From positions 29,698 to 93,697 of the forward strand of contig CAUTYX010000007.1 in assembly GCA_963542695.1 (NCBI GenBank): DNA of 64,000 nucleotides, read 5' to 3'. The translations under genes and the position numbers were made by a program. This DNA is from RUG100 sp963542695 (GTDB lineage Bacteria; Bacillota; Clostridia; Peptostreptococcales; Anaerovoracaceae). A model generated the notes under the pieces. That model did no database searches and was not told where the DNA came from. It saw nothing but the letters and a program-made list of their open reading frames with translations. This document shows, one piece after another, positions 27,359 to 37,186 of this stretch; within the stretch, counting starts at the first letter, position 1, and every line of letters begins with the position of its first letter.

Positions 27359-27784
27359 CTATACTAAATCCTCTGTTACAAGCATCTTTACGCCGGCTTT
27401 TTCTAAGAGAGTAATGGCTTTCTCTCCCTCTTTTACCTTAAAGACCAAAATAGCCTTATCCTTCTTCAGTTGCAAAGCCGAATAGATATATTCTACTGCA
27501 ATGTTCTGAGATGTCAGCTTTTCCAAAATTTTGTGAAGGCTCCCTGCAACGTTGTCTACTTCTACAGCCAACACATCGGTTATCACCGCATTAAAACCGC
27601 TTTCCGATAAAATCTCCTTAGTTTTTTCCGGGTCTGTAACCAGCACACGCAGTATCCCAAAATCTGTGGTTTCCGCTACGTACATAGCCTTTATATCCAC
27701 CTGGTGTTTCTCCAGTGCTCCCGTGAAATCCGTTAACCGGCCGATGGTATTTTCAAGAAATACAGAAATCTGTTTCATATACAT
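27359..27784 (-). CDS. Tandem ACT-domain protein
   Basis: 141 residues forming two ACT domains: QISVFLENTIGRLTDFTGAL at residues 4-23 starts the first, and VDNVAGSLHKILEKL near residue 76 starts the second. ACT domains bind amino acids or related ligands. This type is commonly encoded directly after phenylacetate-CoA ligase genes in Clostridia and probably senses aromatic amino acids. No enzyme domain is attached. Confidence 0.86.
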   Translation of the reverse strand: MYMKQISVFLENTIGRLTDFTGALEKHQVDIKAMYVAETTDFGILRVLVTDPEKTKEILSESGFNAVITDVLAVEVDNVAGSLHKILEKLTSQNIAVEYIYSALQLKKDKAILVFKVKEGEKAITLLEKAGVKMLVTEDLV

Positions 27785-27814
27785 ACGGCTCCTCCTTCTA
27801 CTCTCGTACCGTAA

Positions 27815-29122
27815 CTATTCGCTATAGGTAGTTCTGGTGTCTTCCACGCGTTTGGCCTTTCCTTCACTGCGAGACAAGGTTCCCGGGCTGAGGAAGCGAA
27901 CTTTACATCCAATTCCCAGCATTTCCCGCAGTCGATAGGTAACCTGATTCCGCAAGCCTTCAATAAAGGACATGTCATCAATGGGCAATCCTTCAGCCAG
28001 TTCAACACCTAATTCAAAGGTATCGTTGTTGCCTTTTCTGCCTACATATAGTTTGTAATTCATAGTCAACTCATCAAACCTGGCGATGACTGTTTCTACC
28101 TGTGATGGGAAGACATTGACACCACGAACAATCAACATATCATCCGTTCGTCCCATGACTCTGGTCATACGAACAGAAGTCCTTCCGCAAGCGCATTTTT
28201 CGTGGGTCAGGGAACAAATATCCCGCGTTCTATATCGGATTACCGGCACTCCTTGCTTTCCAAGAGCCGTCAGTACCAATTCGCCCTTTTCACCATCACC
28301 TAGAACTTTCCCTGTGTCAACATCGACAATTTCCGGGTACACATGGTCTTCCGCAATATGCATACCGGCATTTTCATCACAGCTAACAGCAACACCGGGT
28401 CCCATCAGCTCCGTCAAACCATAAATATCATGGGCTTTGATTCCTAATCCTCGCTCAATGCGATCCCGCATAGACTGGGTCCAAGGCTCTGCCCCGAAAA
28501 TTCCGGCTGTAAGCTGTAAATCCTCCGGGCCGATACCTTTTTGCTCACAACGTTCTGCAATGGTTGCCGCATAAGATGGAGTGCAACATAAAATGTTACT
28601 CTTCATATCCTGCAAGAAGGTAATTTGTTTTTCCGTCTGGCCACTGCTAATAGGAATCACCGTAGCGCCGATTTTTTCCGCTCCGTGATGGGCACCGAAC
28701 CCTCCTGTAAAAAGACCGTATCCATAGGAAATATGCACCACAGAATCCTTAGTACATCCTGCCATAGCAAGACCACGAGCAAAACACTCGGCCCACAGTT
28801 CAATGTCATCGGCCGTATATCCGACAATCTTAGGTTTTCCGGTTGTTCCCGAGGAAGCATGAATTCGAACAATATCCGACATAGGACGGGCAAACAGCCC
28901 TGTAGGATAATTATCGGCAAAATCCTGCTTTTCCATAAAGGGAACACTGTGAAAGTCCTCAATAGTCTGAATATCTTCCGGTTTTACACCGGCTTTGTCC
29001 ATCTTTTCCTTATAGTAGGGGACTCTTTCATATTGATACTTTACAGATTCTTTTATTTTTTTCAATTGCAAAGCGGCCATGGTTTCCCTATCGGCACACT
29101 CCATGACTTTGTTCCAAATCAT
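27815..29122 (-). CDS. paaK: Phenylacetate--CoA ligase family protein
   Basis: Adenylate-forming enzyme of 435 residues. HASSGTTGKPKIVGYT near residue 92 is the AMP-binding P-loop, YGLTEL near 240 is a core adenylation motif, and RYRTRDI near 303 is another. It converts an arylacetic acid to its CoA thioester. With the ACT and thioesterase genes it forms a three-gene unit that could handle aromatic amino-acid breakdown products. The indolepyruvate oxidoreductase genes that often accompany it are not here. Confidence 0.9.
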   Translation of the reverse strand: MIWNKVMECADRETMAALQLKKIKESVKYQYERVPYYKEKMDKAGVKPEDIQTIEDFHSVPFMEKQDFADNYPTGLFARPMSDIVRIHASSGTTGKPKIVGYTADDIELWAECFARGLAMAGCTKDSVVHISYGYGLFTGGFGAHHGAEKIGATVIPISSGQTEKQITFLQDMKSNILCCTPSYAATIAERCEQKGIGPEDLQLTAGIFGAEPWTQSMRDRIERGLGIKAHDIYGLTELMGPGVAVSCDENAGMHIAEDHVYPEIVDVDTGKVLGDGEKGELVLTALGKQGVPVIRYRTRDICSLTHEKCACGRTSVRMTRVMGRTDDMLIVRGVNVFPSQVETVIARFDELTMNYKLYVGRKGNNDTFELGVELAEGLPIDDMSFIEGLRNQVTYRLREMLGIGCKVRFLSPGTLSRSEGKAKRVEDTRTTYSE

Positions 29123-29166
29123 ACCTAGCTCCTGTATACCTGCAATATTTTAACTGTTACAGTATA

Positions 29167-29703
29167 TCAGATTTTTTCTTCCTTCAAATAAGCAATATAA
29201 GGTAATTGTCTATATTTTTGAGCATAGTCAAGACCATAGCCAACGATAAACTGATTGCCGACAGTAAAGGCACAGTAATCAGCCTCAATTTCCACCCGAC
29301 GGCCTTCCGGCTTATCTAGCAAAGAGCAGATCTTAATGGTCTTCGGTCCCCTGTGGGCAAGATACCCCTTTAAGTAATCAAGAGTTGTTCCCGAATCCAC
29401 AATATCCTCTACAATAATTACATTTTTCCCGGAAATATCGCTTTCCAGATCCTTATTGATTTTTACAACACCACTGGATTTAGTAGAAGAACCATAGCTG
29501 CTGCATGCCATAAAGTCAATTTCCACATCAATGGTCAGGTGTTTCATCAGCTCCGTCATCCACATTACTGCACCGCGGAGAATGCCCACTAACACTACGG
29601 TTTCGCCCTTAAAATCTTCGTTGATTTGCCGGCCAATAATCTTGGCACGCTCTCTAATTTCCTCTTCGGAGATCATTACTTCTCCCACAGCATCCATGTT
29701 CAT
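29167..29703 (-). CDS. hpt: Hypoxanthine phosphoribosyltransferase
   Basis: Purine salvage enzyme using PRPP. IIVEDIVDSGTTLDYL near residue 98 is the PRPP-binding motif. LVGILRGAVMWMTEL near 38 and FMACSSYG near 64 are other family blocks. 178 residues, full length. Its start overlaps the stop of the YkvA-like gene by four bases. It is the last gene of the tig-clpPX-lon-engB run. Confidence 0.94.
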   Translation of the reverse strand: MNMDAVGEVMISEEEIRERAKIIGRQINEDFKGETVVLVGILRGAVMWMTELMKHLTIDVEIDFMACSSYGSSTKSSGVVKINKDLESDISGKNVIIVEDIVDSGTTLDYLKGYLAHRGPKTIKICSLLDKPEGRRVEIEADYCAFTVGNQFIVGYGLDYAQKYRQLPYIAYLKEEKI

Positions 29704-30089
29704 GGCGTTGCCTCCTTTTCTTTTGAAGAATCCGCTTCTTCCTTACTGTTTTCTTTTTCTTGGTTCCGATTTTCTTCTTTCACTTCGTAATCCACATCTA
29801 CAGCCTCGGTAAATTTTTCGGAGTATTCCTCTTTTTTCCCATTGCTCCAGTATCTATCCAAGGTATCTCGCAGGATCATAGTAATGAGAATCCACACCAC
29901 CAGATCGTCTATCCACCCTATAGGAATCAGAACCGGTGGAATCAAATCCACCGGTAAAAACAAATATACCATTCCAAAAACAGCCAAAGCCTTTTTCCAC
30001 AGTTTGACCGATGGATCCTTCAACATGGCTTTGACAGAACCAATGCGGCGAAAAAATACATATATTCCTCGAAATATACTCATTATCAA
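29700..30089 (-). CDS. DUF1232 (YkvA-like) membrane protein
   Basis: 129 residues. The DUF1232 core lies at residues 20-70: WKKALAVFGMVYLFLPVDL, then IPPVLIPIGWIDDLVV, with two hydrophobic stretches. The tail from residue 88 is very rich in Glu and Lys and probably disordered. Overlaps engB upstream and hpt downstream by four bases each. Function of the family is unknown. Confidence 0.82.
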   Translation of the reverse strand: MIMSIFRGIYVFFRRIGSVKAMLKDPSVKLWKKALAVFGMVYLFLPVDLIPPVLIPIGWIDDLVVWILITMILRDTLDRYWSNGKKEEYSEKFTEAVDVDYEVKEENRNQEKENSKEEADSSKEKEATP

Positions 30090-30676
30090 TCCACTCCCAA
30101 GATGTTCCCCATTTCATCCAGTAATCGATCTGCGCCGGTTCGTTTCAAGGAAGAAATCGGTATTACCACATCCTCCTTTTTCATCCCCAAAGTCTTGCGT
30201 ATCACGGAAATATATCGTTCCTGCTGCCCTCTGGAAATTTTATCCGCCTTAGTAGCAACCACAAGGCCATCTAAATCATAGGCTTGCAAATATTGGTACA
30301 TCTGTAAGTCTTGTTTGGTAGGAGCATGGCGTATATCTACCAATAGAACCACCTTACACAACCCTTGACGATGCTGGAAATATAAATCCATCATTTTACC
30401 CCAGCTTTCGCTAATGGATTTAGATACTTTAGCATACCCGTATCCGGGCAAATCCACAATACGAAATGTATCATTTATTTCATAAAAATTAATGGTTCTG
30501 GTCTTTCCCGGACTGGAGCTAACCTTTGCCAATTTTTTTCGTCCCGTCAGCAAGTTCAGCAAAGAGGATTTCCCAACATTGGATCTGCCGGCGAAAGCAA
30601 TTTCAGCCATAGTATCCGGTGGGTATTGATCCGGTCTCCCTGTAACCGCTACAATATCGGCTTTTTTAATCTTCAT
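30086..30676 (-). CDS. engB: Ribosome biogenesis GTPase EngB/YsxC
   Basis: GTPase needed for large-subunit assembly. G1 GRSNVGKSSL near residue 30, G3 DLPGYGYAKV near 75, G4 TKADK near 145. 196 residues. Located three bases after lon, a conserved arrangement in Firmicutes. Confidence 0.95.
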   Translation of the reverse strand: MKIKKADIVAVTGRPDQYPPDTMAEIAFAGRSNVGKSSLLNLLTGRKKLAKVSSSPGKTRTINFYEINDTFRIVDLPGYGYAKVSKSISESWGKMMDLYFQHRQGLCKVVLLVDIRHAPTKQDLQMYQYLQAYDLDGLVVATKADKISRGQQERYISVIRKTLGMKKEDVVIPISSLKRTGADRLLDEMGNILGVD

Positions 30677-30680
30677 GATA

Positions 30681-33110
30681 CTATTTTTCTTTCTTGGTTT
30701 CTGCCTTGATATGCTTGGGGTGGCGTGCCGAAAGCATTTCTTTCAGTCTACCCTCCGTGTCTACCAACACTTCCTTTAAGGCATCTTCCACTCGTTCCAA
30801 CAGCACAAATTCCATCTGGTTTCGTACTTTTTCCGGAATATCATCAATATCTACGGCGTTATCCTTTGGAAGCATAGCCATACGGATGCCGGCACGATGA
30901 GCCGCTAACACTTTTTCTCGAATACCGCCTACCGGTAACACCTTTCCGGTCAAAGTAATTTCTCCGGTCATAGCGATGTCCTTGCGAACAGGAATCCCTG
31001 TCAGTGTAGAAATAATGGCTGTGCACATGGTTACACCGGCAGAAGGTCCGTCTTTTGGAACAGCGCCTTCGGGCATATGAATGTGGATATCCTTGTTCTT
31101 GTAAAAATCCTGATCAATATCTAAGGTATCGGCAATCTGACGAATATAGGAAATACCGGTTCTAGCCGACTCCTGCATCACCTCTCCCATCTGCCCGGTC
31201 AAAGACAATTTGCCGCTGCCCGGAAGAGCTGCCGTTTCAATAAACAGAGTCGTTCCCCCAACAATGGTCCAAGCCAAACCGGTGGTAACACCGACTTCTG
31301 TTTTTCCTTTGATTTTATCATACCGGAATCGTTTTTTCCCCAAATATTCTTCCAGTTGCTTTGGTTCAATGCGGTAAACAGTTTCCTCACTTTGTCCTTG
31401 GGTAACTGTCTTCCTGGCCACCTTGCGGCATACATTGGAAATTTCCCGCTCCAGATTACGAACACCGGATTCTCTGGTGTAGTCATTAATAATGGCACGA
31501 ATAGACCGCTGGGAAAACTTGACGAACTTTTTATCAAGGCCGTTTTCTTCTATCTTCTTTGGAACCAAATATTTAGAAGCAATTTTCACTTTGTCTTCTT
31601 CTGTATAGCCGGTTACTTCAATGACTTCCATCCTATCAAGCAATGGCGCCGGAATGGTGGAAATAGAGTTGGCCGTAGTGATAAAAATGACCTTAGACAA
31701 ATCAAAAGGCACTTCCAGATAGTGATCTGTAAAATCCTTATTCTGTTCCGGATCCAAAACTTCCAGTAACGCCGAAGAAGGATCCCCTCTAAAGTCGGCT
31801 CCCAATTTATCGACTTCATCAAAGAGAAATACCGGATTGTTGGTGCCGGCGTCACTGATTGCATTGATGACACGACCGGGAATGGCTCCAATATATGTCC
31901 TTCTGTGGCCGCGAATTTCCGCTTCATCACGAACACCACCAAGAGACATACGCACATACTCTCTACCGATGGCTCTTGCAACAGAACGAACAATGGAAGT
32001 TTTTCCGGTTCCCGGAGGACCTACCAAACAGAGGATCGGACCTTTCACCTTATTGGAAAGCTGCAACACAGCCAAATATTCCAGTACACGTTCCTTTACC
32101 TTCTTTAGCCCATAGTGATCCTGATCTAAAATCTTTTCCGCCTTTTTTAGGTAGATTTCCCCTTGGGAAGATGTGTTCCACGGCAAAGAAAGAATAGTCT
32201 CCAAATAGGTTCTGGTGACAGTGCTTTCTGCAGATGCCGGTTGCATCTTAGTCATCCGATTAATTTCTTTCTTAATCTTATCGGTCGTCTTTTCCGGAAG
32301 ATGCAGTGCAGCCAGCTGTTCTTTCCATTTTTCTACTTCGTCTTCGATTTCCTCGTCAACGCCCAGCTCTTCCTGAATGGCACGCATTTGCTCCCGCAAG
32401 TAATATTCTCTTTGGTTTTGATTGATCTGTGATTTTACTTTGCTGCTAATATCGTGTTCAATACGAGAAATTTCAATTTCCCGGGATAAAATCTTGTTGA
32501 TTTTTCGAAGTCTCTCATCAGTATCAAGACATTCCAGGATTTCCTGTTTTTCCTCCGTCTTAATATCCAAGTGCGATGCAATCATATCTGCCATTCTACC
32601 GGGATCAGTAATGGTCGCTACACTGGCATACACTTCCGGCACCGCTTTCTGGTTGGCAGACAAGTATTCATCAAAGGAAAACAGCACACTGCGCATCAAC
32701 GCTTCTGATGTTGGTGTGTGTTCCTCATCTTCGTCTTCTTCAATTTCTTCGATGGCACATTTAAAGAAAGGTACCTCCGACAACATTTCTTCAATATGAC
32801 CACGGCAAATACCCTCTACCAATACCCGGATGGTATCTCCCGGGAGTTTCAGCATCTGTTTGATGCGTGCAATGGTTCCTGTGTGATAGAAATCATCTAT
32901 CGTTGGCAAATCTGTATTTTCATCTTTTTGTGCTGCCAAGAAAATATGCTGATTTTTAATCATAGCTTTTTCCAAGGCATTGATGGACTTTTCCCGGCCG
33001 ATGTCAAAATGCATCACCATGTTGGGAAAAATCGTCAATCCTCTGAGAGGAATCATAGGCAGAAGCAAATGTCCTTCTGCATTTGTATCTACGCCGGTGA
33101 CTTTTTTCAT
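30681..33110 (-). CDS. lon: ATP-dependent protease Lon
   Basis: Cytoplasmic AAA+ serine protease of about 809 residues. The N-terminal substrate domain starts PMIPLRGLTIFPNMVMHF. Walker A GPPGTGKTS sits in the central AAA+ domain, and KDGPSAGVTMC with the catalytic serine is in the C-terminal protease domain, followed by the lysine block GKVLPVGGIREK. The ATG at 33110 has GGGGG eight bases upstream; the frame's TTG at 33164 is less likely. Confidence 0.96.
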   Translation of the reverse strand: MKKVTGVDTNAEGHLLLPMIPLRGLTIFPNMVMHFDIGREKSINALEKAMIKNQHIFLAAQKDENTDLPTIDDFYHTGTIARIKQMLKLPGDTIRVLVEGICRGHIEEMLSEVPFFKCAIEEIEEDEDEEHTPTSEALMRSVLFSFDEYLSANQKAVPEVYASVATITDPGRMADMIASHLDIKTEEKQEILECLDTDERLRKINKILSREIEISRIEHDISSKVKSQINQNQREYYLREQMRAIQEELGVDEEIEDEVEKWKEQLAALHLPEKTTDKIKKEINRMTKMQPASAESTVTRTYLETILSLPWNTSSQGEIYLKKAEKILDQDHYGLKKVKERVLEYLAVLQLSNKVKGPILCLVGPPGTGKTSIVRSVARAIGREYVRMSLGGVRDEAEIRGHRRTYIGAIPGRVINAISDAGTNNPVFLFDEVDKLGADFRGDPSSALLEVLDPEQNKDFTDHYLEVPFDLSKVIFITTANSISTIPAPLLDRMEVIEVTGYTEEDKVKIASKYLVPKKIEENGLDKKFVKFSQRSIRAIINDYTRESGVRNLEREISNVCRKVARKTVTQGQSEETVYRIEPKQLEEYLGKKRFRYDKIKGKTEVGVTTGLAWTIVGGTTLFIETAALPGSGKLSLTGQMGEVMQESARTGISYIRQIADTLDIDQDFYKNKDIHIHMPEGAVPKDGPSAGVTMCTAIISTLTGIPVRKDIAMTGEITLTGKVLPVGGIREKVLAAHRAGIRMAMLPKDNAVDIDDIPEKVRNQMEFVLLERVEDALKEVLVDTEGRLKEMLSARHPKHIKAETKKEK

Positions 33111-33179
33111 ATGCCAGTCCCCCTTTCCGGTGTGTTCTAGTTGAAAAAGCGGCCATTCTTTCAATAGCCGCTTTTCTTT

Positions 33180-34457
33180 CTACGCTGTTTCGCCGTCTTT
33201 AAGTGCTTTTTGCGGCTTTTTTAAGACCAATGTGGGACGAACTTCATCCTCGATACAAGCCTTTGTAATAATACAAGTTTCCACATCATCTCGAGATGGA
33301 ATCTCGTACATAATATCCGTCATAACACTTTCCAAAATGCCTCGCAGCCCTCTGGCGCCGGTTTTACGGTCAAAGGCCTTCTTGGCAATGGATTGCAGTG
33401 CTTCTTCTTCAATTTCCAGTTCTACACCGTCAATTTCAAAGAGTCGTTTGTACTGTTTTACCAGTGCATTCTTCGGCTCTGTAAGAATCTGCACCAAAGC
33501 ATCTTCTGTTAGTTCATCTAATGTAACCAATGCCGGCAGACGACCGATAAGCTCGGGAATCAGCCCGTATTTCAGCAAATCTTCCGGAGCCACCTGCTGC
33601 AGAATATTTTGCATCTCATCCTCGGTTTTGGCAATTTCCGAATTGAACCCGATGACTTTTTCACCGATTCTTTGCTGCACGATTTTGTCCAGTCCGTCAA
33701 AAGCTCCACCACAAATAAACATTACATTGGTGGTATCAAACTGAATGAATTCCTGATGAGGATGCTTGCGGCCTCCCTGCGGCGGAACGCTGGCCACGGT
33801 TCCTTCTAAAATCTTCAACAGTGCCTGCTGAACACCTTCGCCACTAACATCTCTTGTAATGGATGGATTATCTGTTTTCCGTGCAATCTTGTCGATTTCG
33901 TCTACATAGATAATCCCCTTTTGTGCTTTTTCAATATCGTAGTCTGCTGCCTGGATTAACTTTAACAAAATGTTTTCAACGTCTTCTCCTACGTAACCTG
34001 CCTCTGTCAAAGCAGTTGCATCGGCAATGGCAAAAGGTACATTGAGAATTTTTGCCAAAGTCTGTGCCAGCAATGTCTTACCGGAACCGGTCGGACCTGC
34101 CATAACGATATTGCTCTTTTGCAGTTCTACATCATTGTGGCCTGCTCCACCTAAACGACCAATTCGTTTGTAGTGATTGTACACTGCCACGGACAGTACT
34201 TTTTTAGCTCGTTCCTGACCAATAACGTACTCCGACAAACGGTCGGCAATTTCCTGTGGTGTCGGGAGTTTTGTATCATCTGTTACGGCTTCGGCTTCCA
34301 TGCTTTCTGCAAGGCCTTCGGCAATAATATCCTGACAGAGATCTACACACTCGTTGCAGATATATACATCACGGCCGGCAATCAACCTTTTTACTTGACT
34401 CTGAGGACTTCCACAAAACGAGCATCTAATCTCATTGTTTTCATCGTATTTTGACAT
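33180..34457 (-). CDS. clpX: ATP-dependent Clp protease ATP-binding subunit ClpX
   Basis: Unfoldase partner of ClpP. The N-terminal zinc finger has CSFCG near residue 13 and CNECVDLC near 35. Walker A GPTGSGKTLLAQ is near residue 120, Walker B YVDEIDK near 185, and the C-terminal KTGARGLRG block near 365. 425 residues. Eleven bases after clpP. Confidence 0.97.
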   Translation of the reverse strand: MSKYDENNEIRCSFCGSPQSQVKRLIAGRDVYICNECVDLCQDIIAEGLAESMEAEAVTDDTKLPTPQEIADRLSEYVIGQERAKKVLSVAVYNHYKRIGRLGGAGHNDVELQKSNIVMAGPTGSGKTLLAQTLAKILNVPFAIADATALTEAGYVGEDVENILLKLIQAADYDIEKAQKGIIYVDEIDKIARKTDNPSITRDVSGEGVQQALLKILEGTVASVPPQGGRKHPHQEFIQFDTTNVMFICGGAFDGLDKIVQQRIGEKVIGFNSEIAKTEDEMQNILQQVAPEDLLKYGLIPELIGRLPALVTLDELTEDALVQILTEPKNALVKQYKRLFEIDGVELEIEEEALQSIAKKAFDRKTGARGLRGILESVMTDIMYEIPSRDDVETCIITKACIEDEVRPTLVLKKPQKALKDGETA

Positions 34458-34468
34458 CTCTATCTCCC

Positions 34469-35050
34469 CTATCTGGATGAAATAACCGTATCGATGAGTC
34501 CGTAATCTGCGGCCTCTTGGGCTGTCATAAAGTTGTCTCGATCAGTATCTTTTTCAATCTCTTCCAGACTTTTCCCTGTATTTTCTGCTAGAATTCGGTT
34601 TAATTTATCTTTGGTATGCTGCATCCATTCCGCCTGTATCTTAATATCGGAAGCCTGTCCCTTGGCTCCCCCTAAAGGTTGGTGAATCATAATTTCTGCA
34701 TTTGGCAGAGCATATCGTTTGCCCTTTGTCCCTGCCGACAGCAAAAATGCTCCCATGCTGGCAGCCATTCCCACACAAATAGTGGAAATATCCGGCTTGA
34801 TGTACTGCATGGTATCGTAAATAGCCATGCCTGCGGTAACACTGCCACCGGGACTTTGAATGTACAGAGAAATATCCTTTTTAGGATCCTCTGCTTCTAA
34901 GAACAACAACTGCGCCACCAGCAAGCTAGCGACGTCGTCATTAATCTCATCACTAAGAAAAATAATCCGATCCTTCAGCAGACGAGAGTAGATATCATAA
35001 GATCTCTCTCCTCTGCTGGTTTGTTCAATGACATATGGAATCATAGCCAT
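34469..35050 (-). CDS. clpP: ATP-dependent Clp protease proteolytic subunit
   Basis: 193-residue serine protease. Catalytic Ser98 lies in GMAASMGAF, His123 in EIMIHQPLGG, and the aspartate in the DRDNFM region near residue 172. QSPGGSVTAG near 65 is the oxyanion-hole block. Single clpP copy here, between tig and clpX. Confidence 0.97.
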   Translation of the reverse strand: MAMIPYVIEQTSRGERSYDIYSRLLKDRIIFLSDEINDDVASLLVAQLLFLEAEDPKKDISLYIQSPGGSVTAGMAIYDTMQYIKPDISTICVGMAASMGAFLLSAGTKGKRYALPNAEIMIHQPLGGAKGQASDIKIQAEWMQHTKDKLNRILAENTGKSLEEIEKDTDRDNFMTAQEAADYGLIDTVISSR

Positions 35051-35083
35051 AGTATACCCCTTTCAGAATCAAAGGGAGAAAAT

Positions 35084-36409
35084 TTATGCTTCCTCTGATT
35101 CTTCTGTTTCCTTCTTTTCCGGTGCGTCAATGAAAACAGCATTCTCGAAAATAAAGTCTACTGCATTCTTCATCTTCACATCGTTTTCCATATAGCTGAT
35201 GTTCTGCTCTCCTACGGCCTTTTTAACATCTTCCAGCTGCATGCCATACTGAGTAGCCAACATTTCCAGTTCCTTATCTACATCTTCGGAAGAAGCTTCG
35301 ATGTTTTCTTTCTCTACAATCTTACCGATGATCATTCTGGTCTTTACACGACGAAGAGCATCATCTTTCATTCCTTCTTTGAACTCTTCCGTTTTCTGTC
35401 CCATGTAATCGATGTAGTGTTCCAGGCTCATTCCCTGTGCTCGCAACTGCTGATCAAATTCCGCCATCATATTGTTTACTTCGTCGTTAATCATTACATC
35501 CGGCACATCGATGTCATTGGCTTCGTAAACCTTGCGGAGAGCCTCATCTTTCATTTGGGTCTCTGCTTCGTCTGCGATTCTGGTTTTGAGTTCCTCTGCT
35601 GTGTTGTTTCTCAGCTCTTCAATGGTATCGAATTCGCTGGTATCCTTTGCAAATTCATCATCTAATTCCGGCAGCTGTTCTTCCTTTACTTCGTTAATCT
35701 TGCAAGCGAACACAGCTTCCTTGCCCGCCAAGGATTCTTCGTGGTAGTCTTCCGGGAAGGTTACCACAACATCTTTTTCTTCGCCTTTGGATGTTCCTTC
35801 CAGTTGCTTTTCAAAGCCCGGAATAAAGGTGTTGGATCCCAGCAACAGTGGATAATTGGTAGCGGATCCGCCTTCAAAAGCTTCTCCGTCAACGGTTCCG
35901 TTGTAATCCAGCATAACGCGGTCGCCTTCTTTGGCCGGTCTGTCAACATCAACCATACGACCGTTTCTCTTCTGGAGAGCTTTCATTTCTTTATCAATGT
36001 CTTCTTCTGTAACGGTGCTGTCAACCTTAACTACTTCAACGCCTTTGTAGTCGGTTACATCGAATTCCGGATACAGAGCAACAGTTACTGTCGCTGTAAA
36101 ATCGTTTCCCTTTTCTACCGGTGTAAAGTCCACCTTAGGGCTGTCGATAATGCGTAGCTCCAGTTCATCAATTGCTTTTGGATATTCTCTATTAATCAGA
36201 TCATTAACAGCATCTTCTACGAAGATGTTTTCACCGTATTTCTTTTCAATTAAGCTGCGAGGAGCCTTCCCTCTACGAAATCCATCCAGCTGGAAGTTTT
36301 TCTTTTCTCTCTGGTAAACACCAACGACTGCCTTTTCCAGTTCGTCAGCAGAGAATTCCATGGTGAATTCTCCTTCGTTATTTTCATTTGAAATCAGTGT
36401 AGCCTTCAT
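35084..36409 (-). CDS. tig: Trigger factor
   Basis: Ribosome-associated chaperone, 441 residues. The ribosome-docking motif FRRGKAP lies near residue 44. A PPIase (FKBP-like) domain covers about residues 160-245 (GDRVMLDYNG, FIPGFEKQLEG), followed by a helical C-terminal domain and an acidic tail. First gene of the tig-clpP-clpX-lon-engB run. Confidence 0.96.
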   Translation of the reverse strand: MKATLISNENNEGEFTMEFSADELEKAVVGVYQREKKNFQLDGFRRGKAPRSLIEKKYGENIFVEDAVNDLINREYPKAIDELELRIIDSPKVDFTPVEKGNDFTATVTVALYPEFDVTDYKGVEVVKVDSTVTEEDIDKEMKALQKRNGRMVDVDRPAKEGDRVMLDYNGTVDGEAFEGGSATNYPLLLGSNTFIPGFEKQLEGTSKGEEKDVVVTFPEDYHEESLAGKEAVFACKINEVKEEQLPELDDEFAKDTSEFDTIEELRNNTAEELKTRIADEAETQMKDEALRKVYEANDIDVPDVMINDEVNNMMAEFDQQLRAQGMSLEHYIDYMGQKTEEFKEGMKDDALRRVKTRMIIGKIVEKENIEASSEDVDKELEMLATQYGMQLEDVKKAVGEQNISYMENDVKMKNAVDFIFENAVFIDAPEKKETEESEEA

Positions 36410-36431
36410 TTGCTTTCATTCCTCCTAAAAG

Positions 36432-37055
36432 TTAAATAATATGCAGCAATCTCAATCCGCGAGCAAACTTGCTGGCAGTTCCCATTTCCAGGTCGTATTC
36501 CTGGGCCAAATGATCCCCTAGCTCCAGCAGTCCTTTTTCTTCTCCGCCGAACAGCTCCAATTCTACTTCACATATGGGTTCTGTTCCTTTGCGGGTGATG
36601 ATTTCTCCATGGTCGATAGAGATTTCCACAAGGCTCTTTCCTGTATCTACCCGCATATGACGCCGTAAAACATTGACTTCCATAATACACACTAAGGGTT
36701 TATTCCCTATGAGAGTCAACATCTTTTGCCCAACTTCAGACTCAGAAAAAACCGACGGCACAGGAGACGTGTCTGCATCGTTTCCCAAATTGACATTGAG
36801 TTCTTCCCTGCAGTGAAGGGCTCCGTTGGTTTCGCCGTTCCATTTTAAGGAAGCCACCACTTTTGTGCCCTCTTGACGCACGCGATAAGCTATGTCGTTT
36901 TTCTGCAGAACAAGGTCCTCCGTATCAAAGTACCGTCCGTTGAAATGTCCCTGGTGTCGGGAATCTGCTTCTTCCAGTTTCTTTAGATATGGATCGTTCC
37001 ATATTCGGTCAGCCTTGTCCCGATTACCAATCGTATATTTCAGTTCGATTTCCAT
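36432..37055 (-). CDS. CYTH-domain triphosphatase-like protein
   Basis: The CYTH signature EIELKYT is at residues 2-8, with alternating charged residues through the barrel (RYFDTED, AYRVRQEG, VASLKWNG, CEVELELF). Such proteins hydrolyse inorganic triphosphate or thiamine triphosphate. About 207 residues. ATG 37055 has GGAGAG seven bases upstream and is preferred over ATG 37070. Lies between argF and tig. Confidence 0.85.
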   Translation of the reverse strand: MEIELKYTIGNRDKADRIWNDPYLKKLEEADSRHQGHFNGRYFDTEDLVLQKNDIAYRVRQEGTKVVASLKWNGETNGALHCREELNVNLGNDADTSPVPSVFSESEVGQKMLTLIGNKPLVCIMEVNVLRRHMRVDTGKSLVEISIDHGEIITRKGTEPICEVELELFGGEEKGLLELGDHLAQEYDLEMGTASKFARGLRLLHII

Positions 37056-37105
37056 ATGATATCTCTCCATTGCATGAATACTAGGTATTTTATCATCATT
37101 ATTTC

Positions 37106-37156
37106 AAAAAAGCAACAGGCACGACTATTCCCACAAAATGGGGATTCGCGCCTGTT
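37106..37156 (-). terminator. Intrinsic terminator of argF
   Basis: On the minus strand AACAGGCGCGAATCCCC pairs with GGGAATAGTCGTGCCTGTT with small mismatches, followed by GC and six T. It sits just after the argF stop and before the CYTH gene. Confidence 0.8.
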
Positions 37157-37186
37157 TTAGCTCCTATAAGTCGCTCCCAAAATGTC

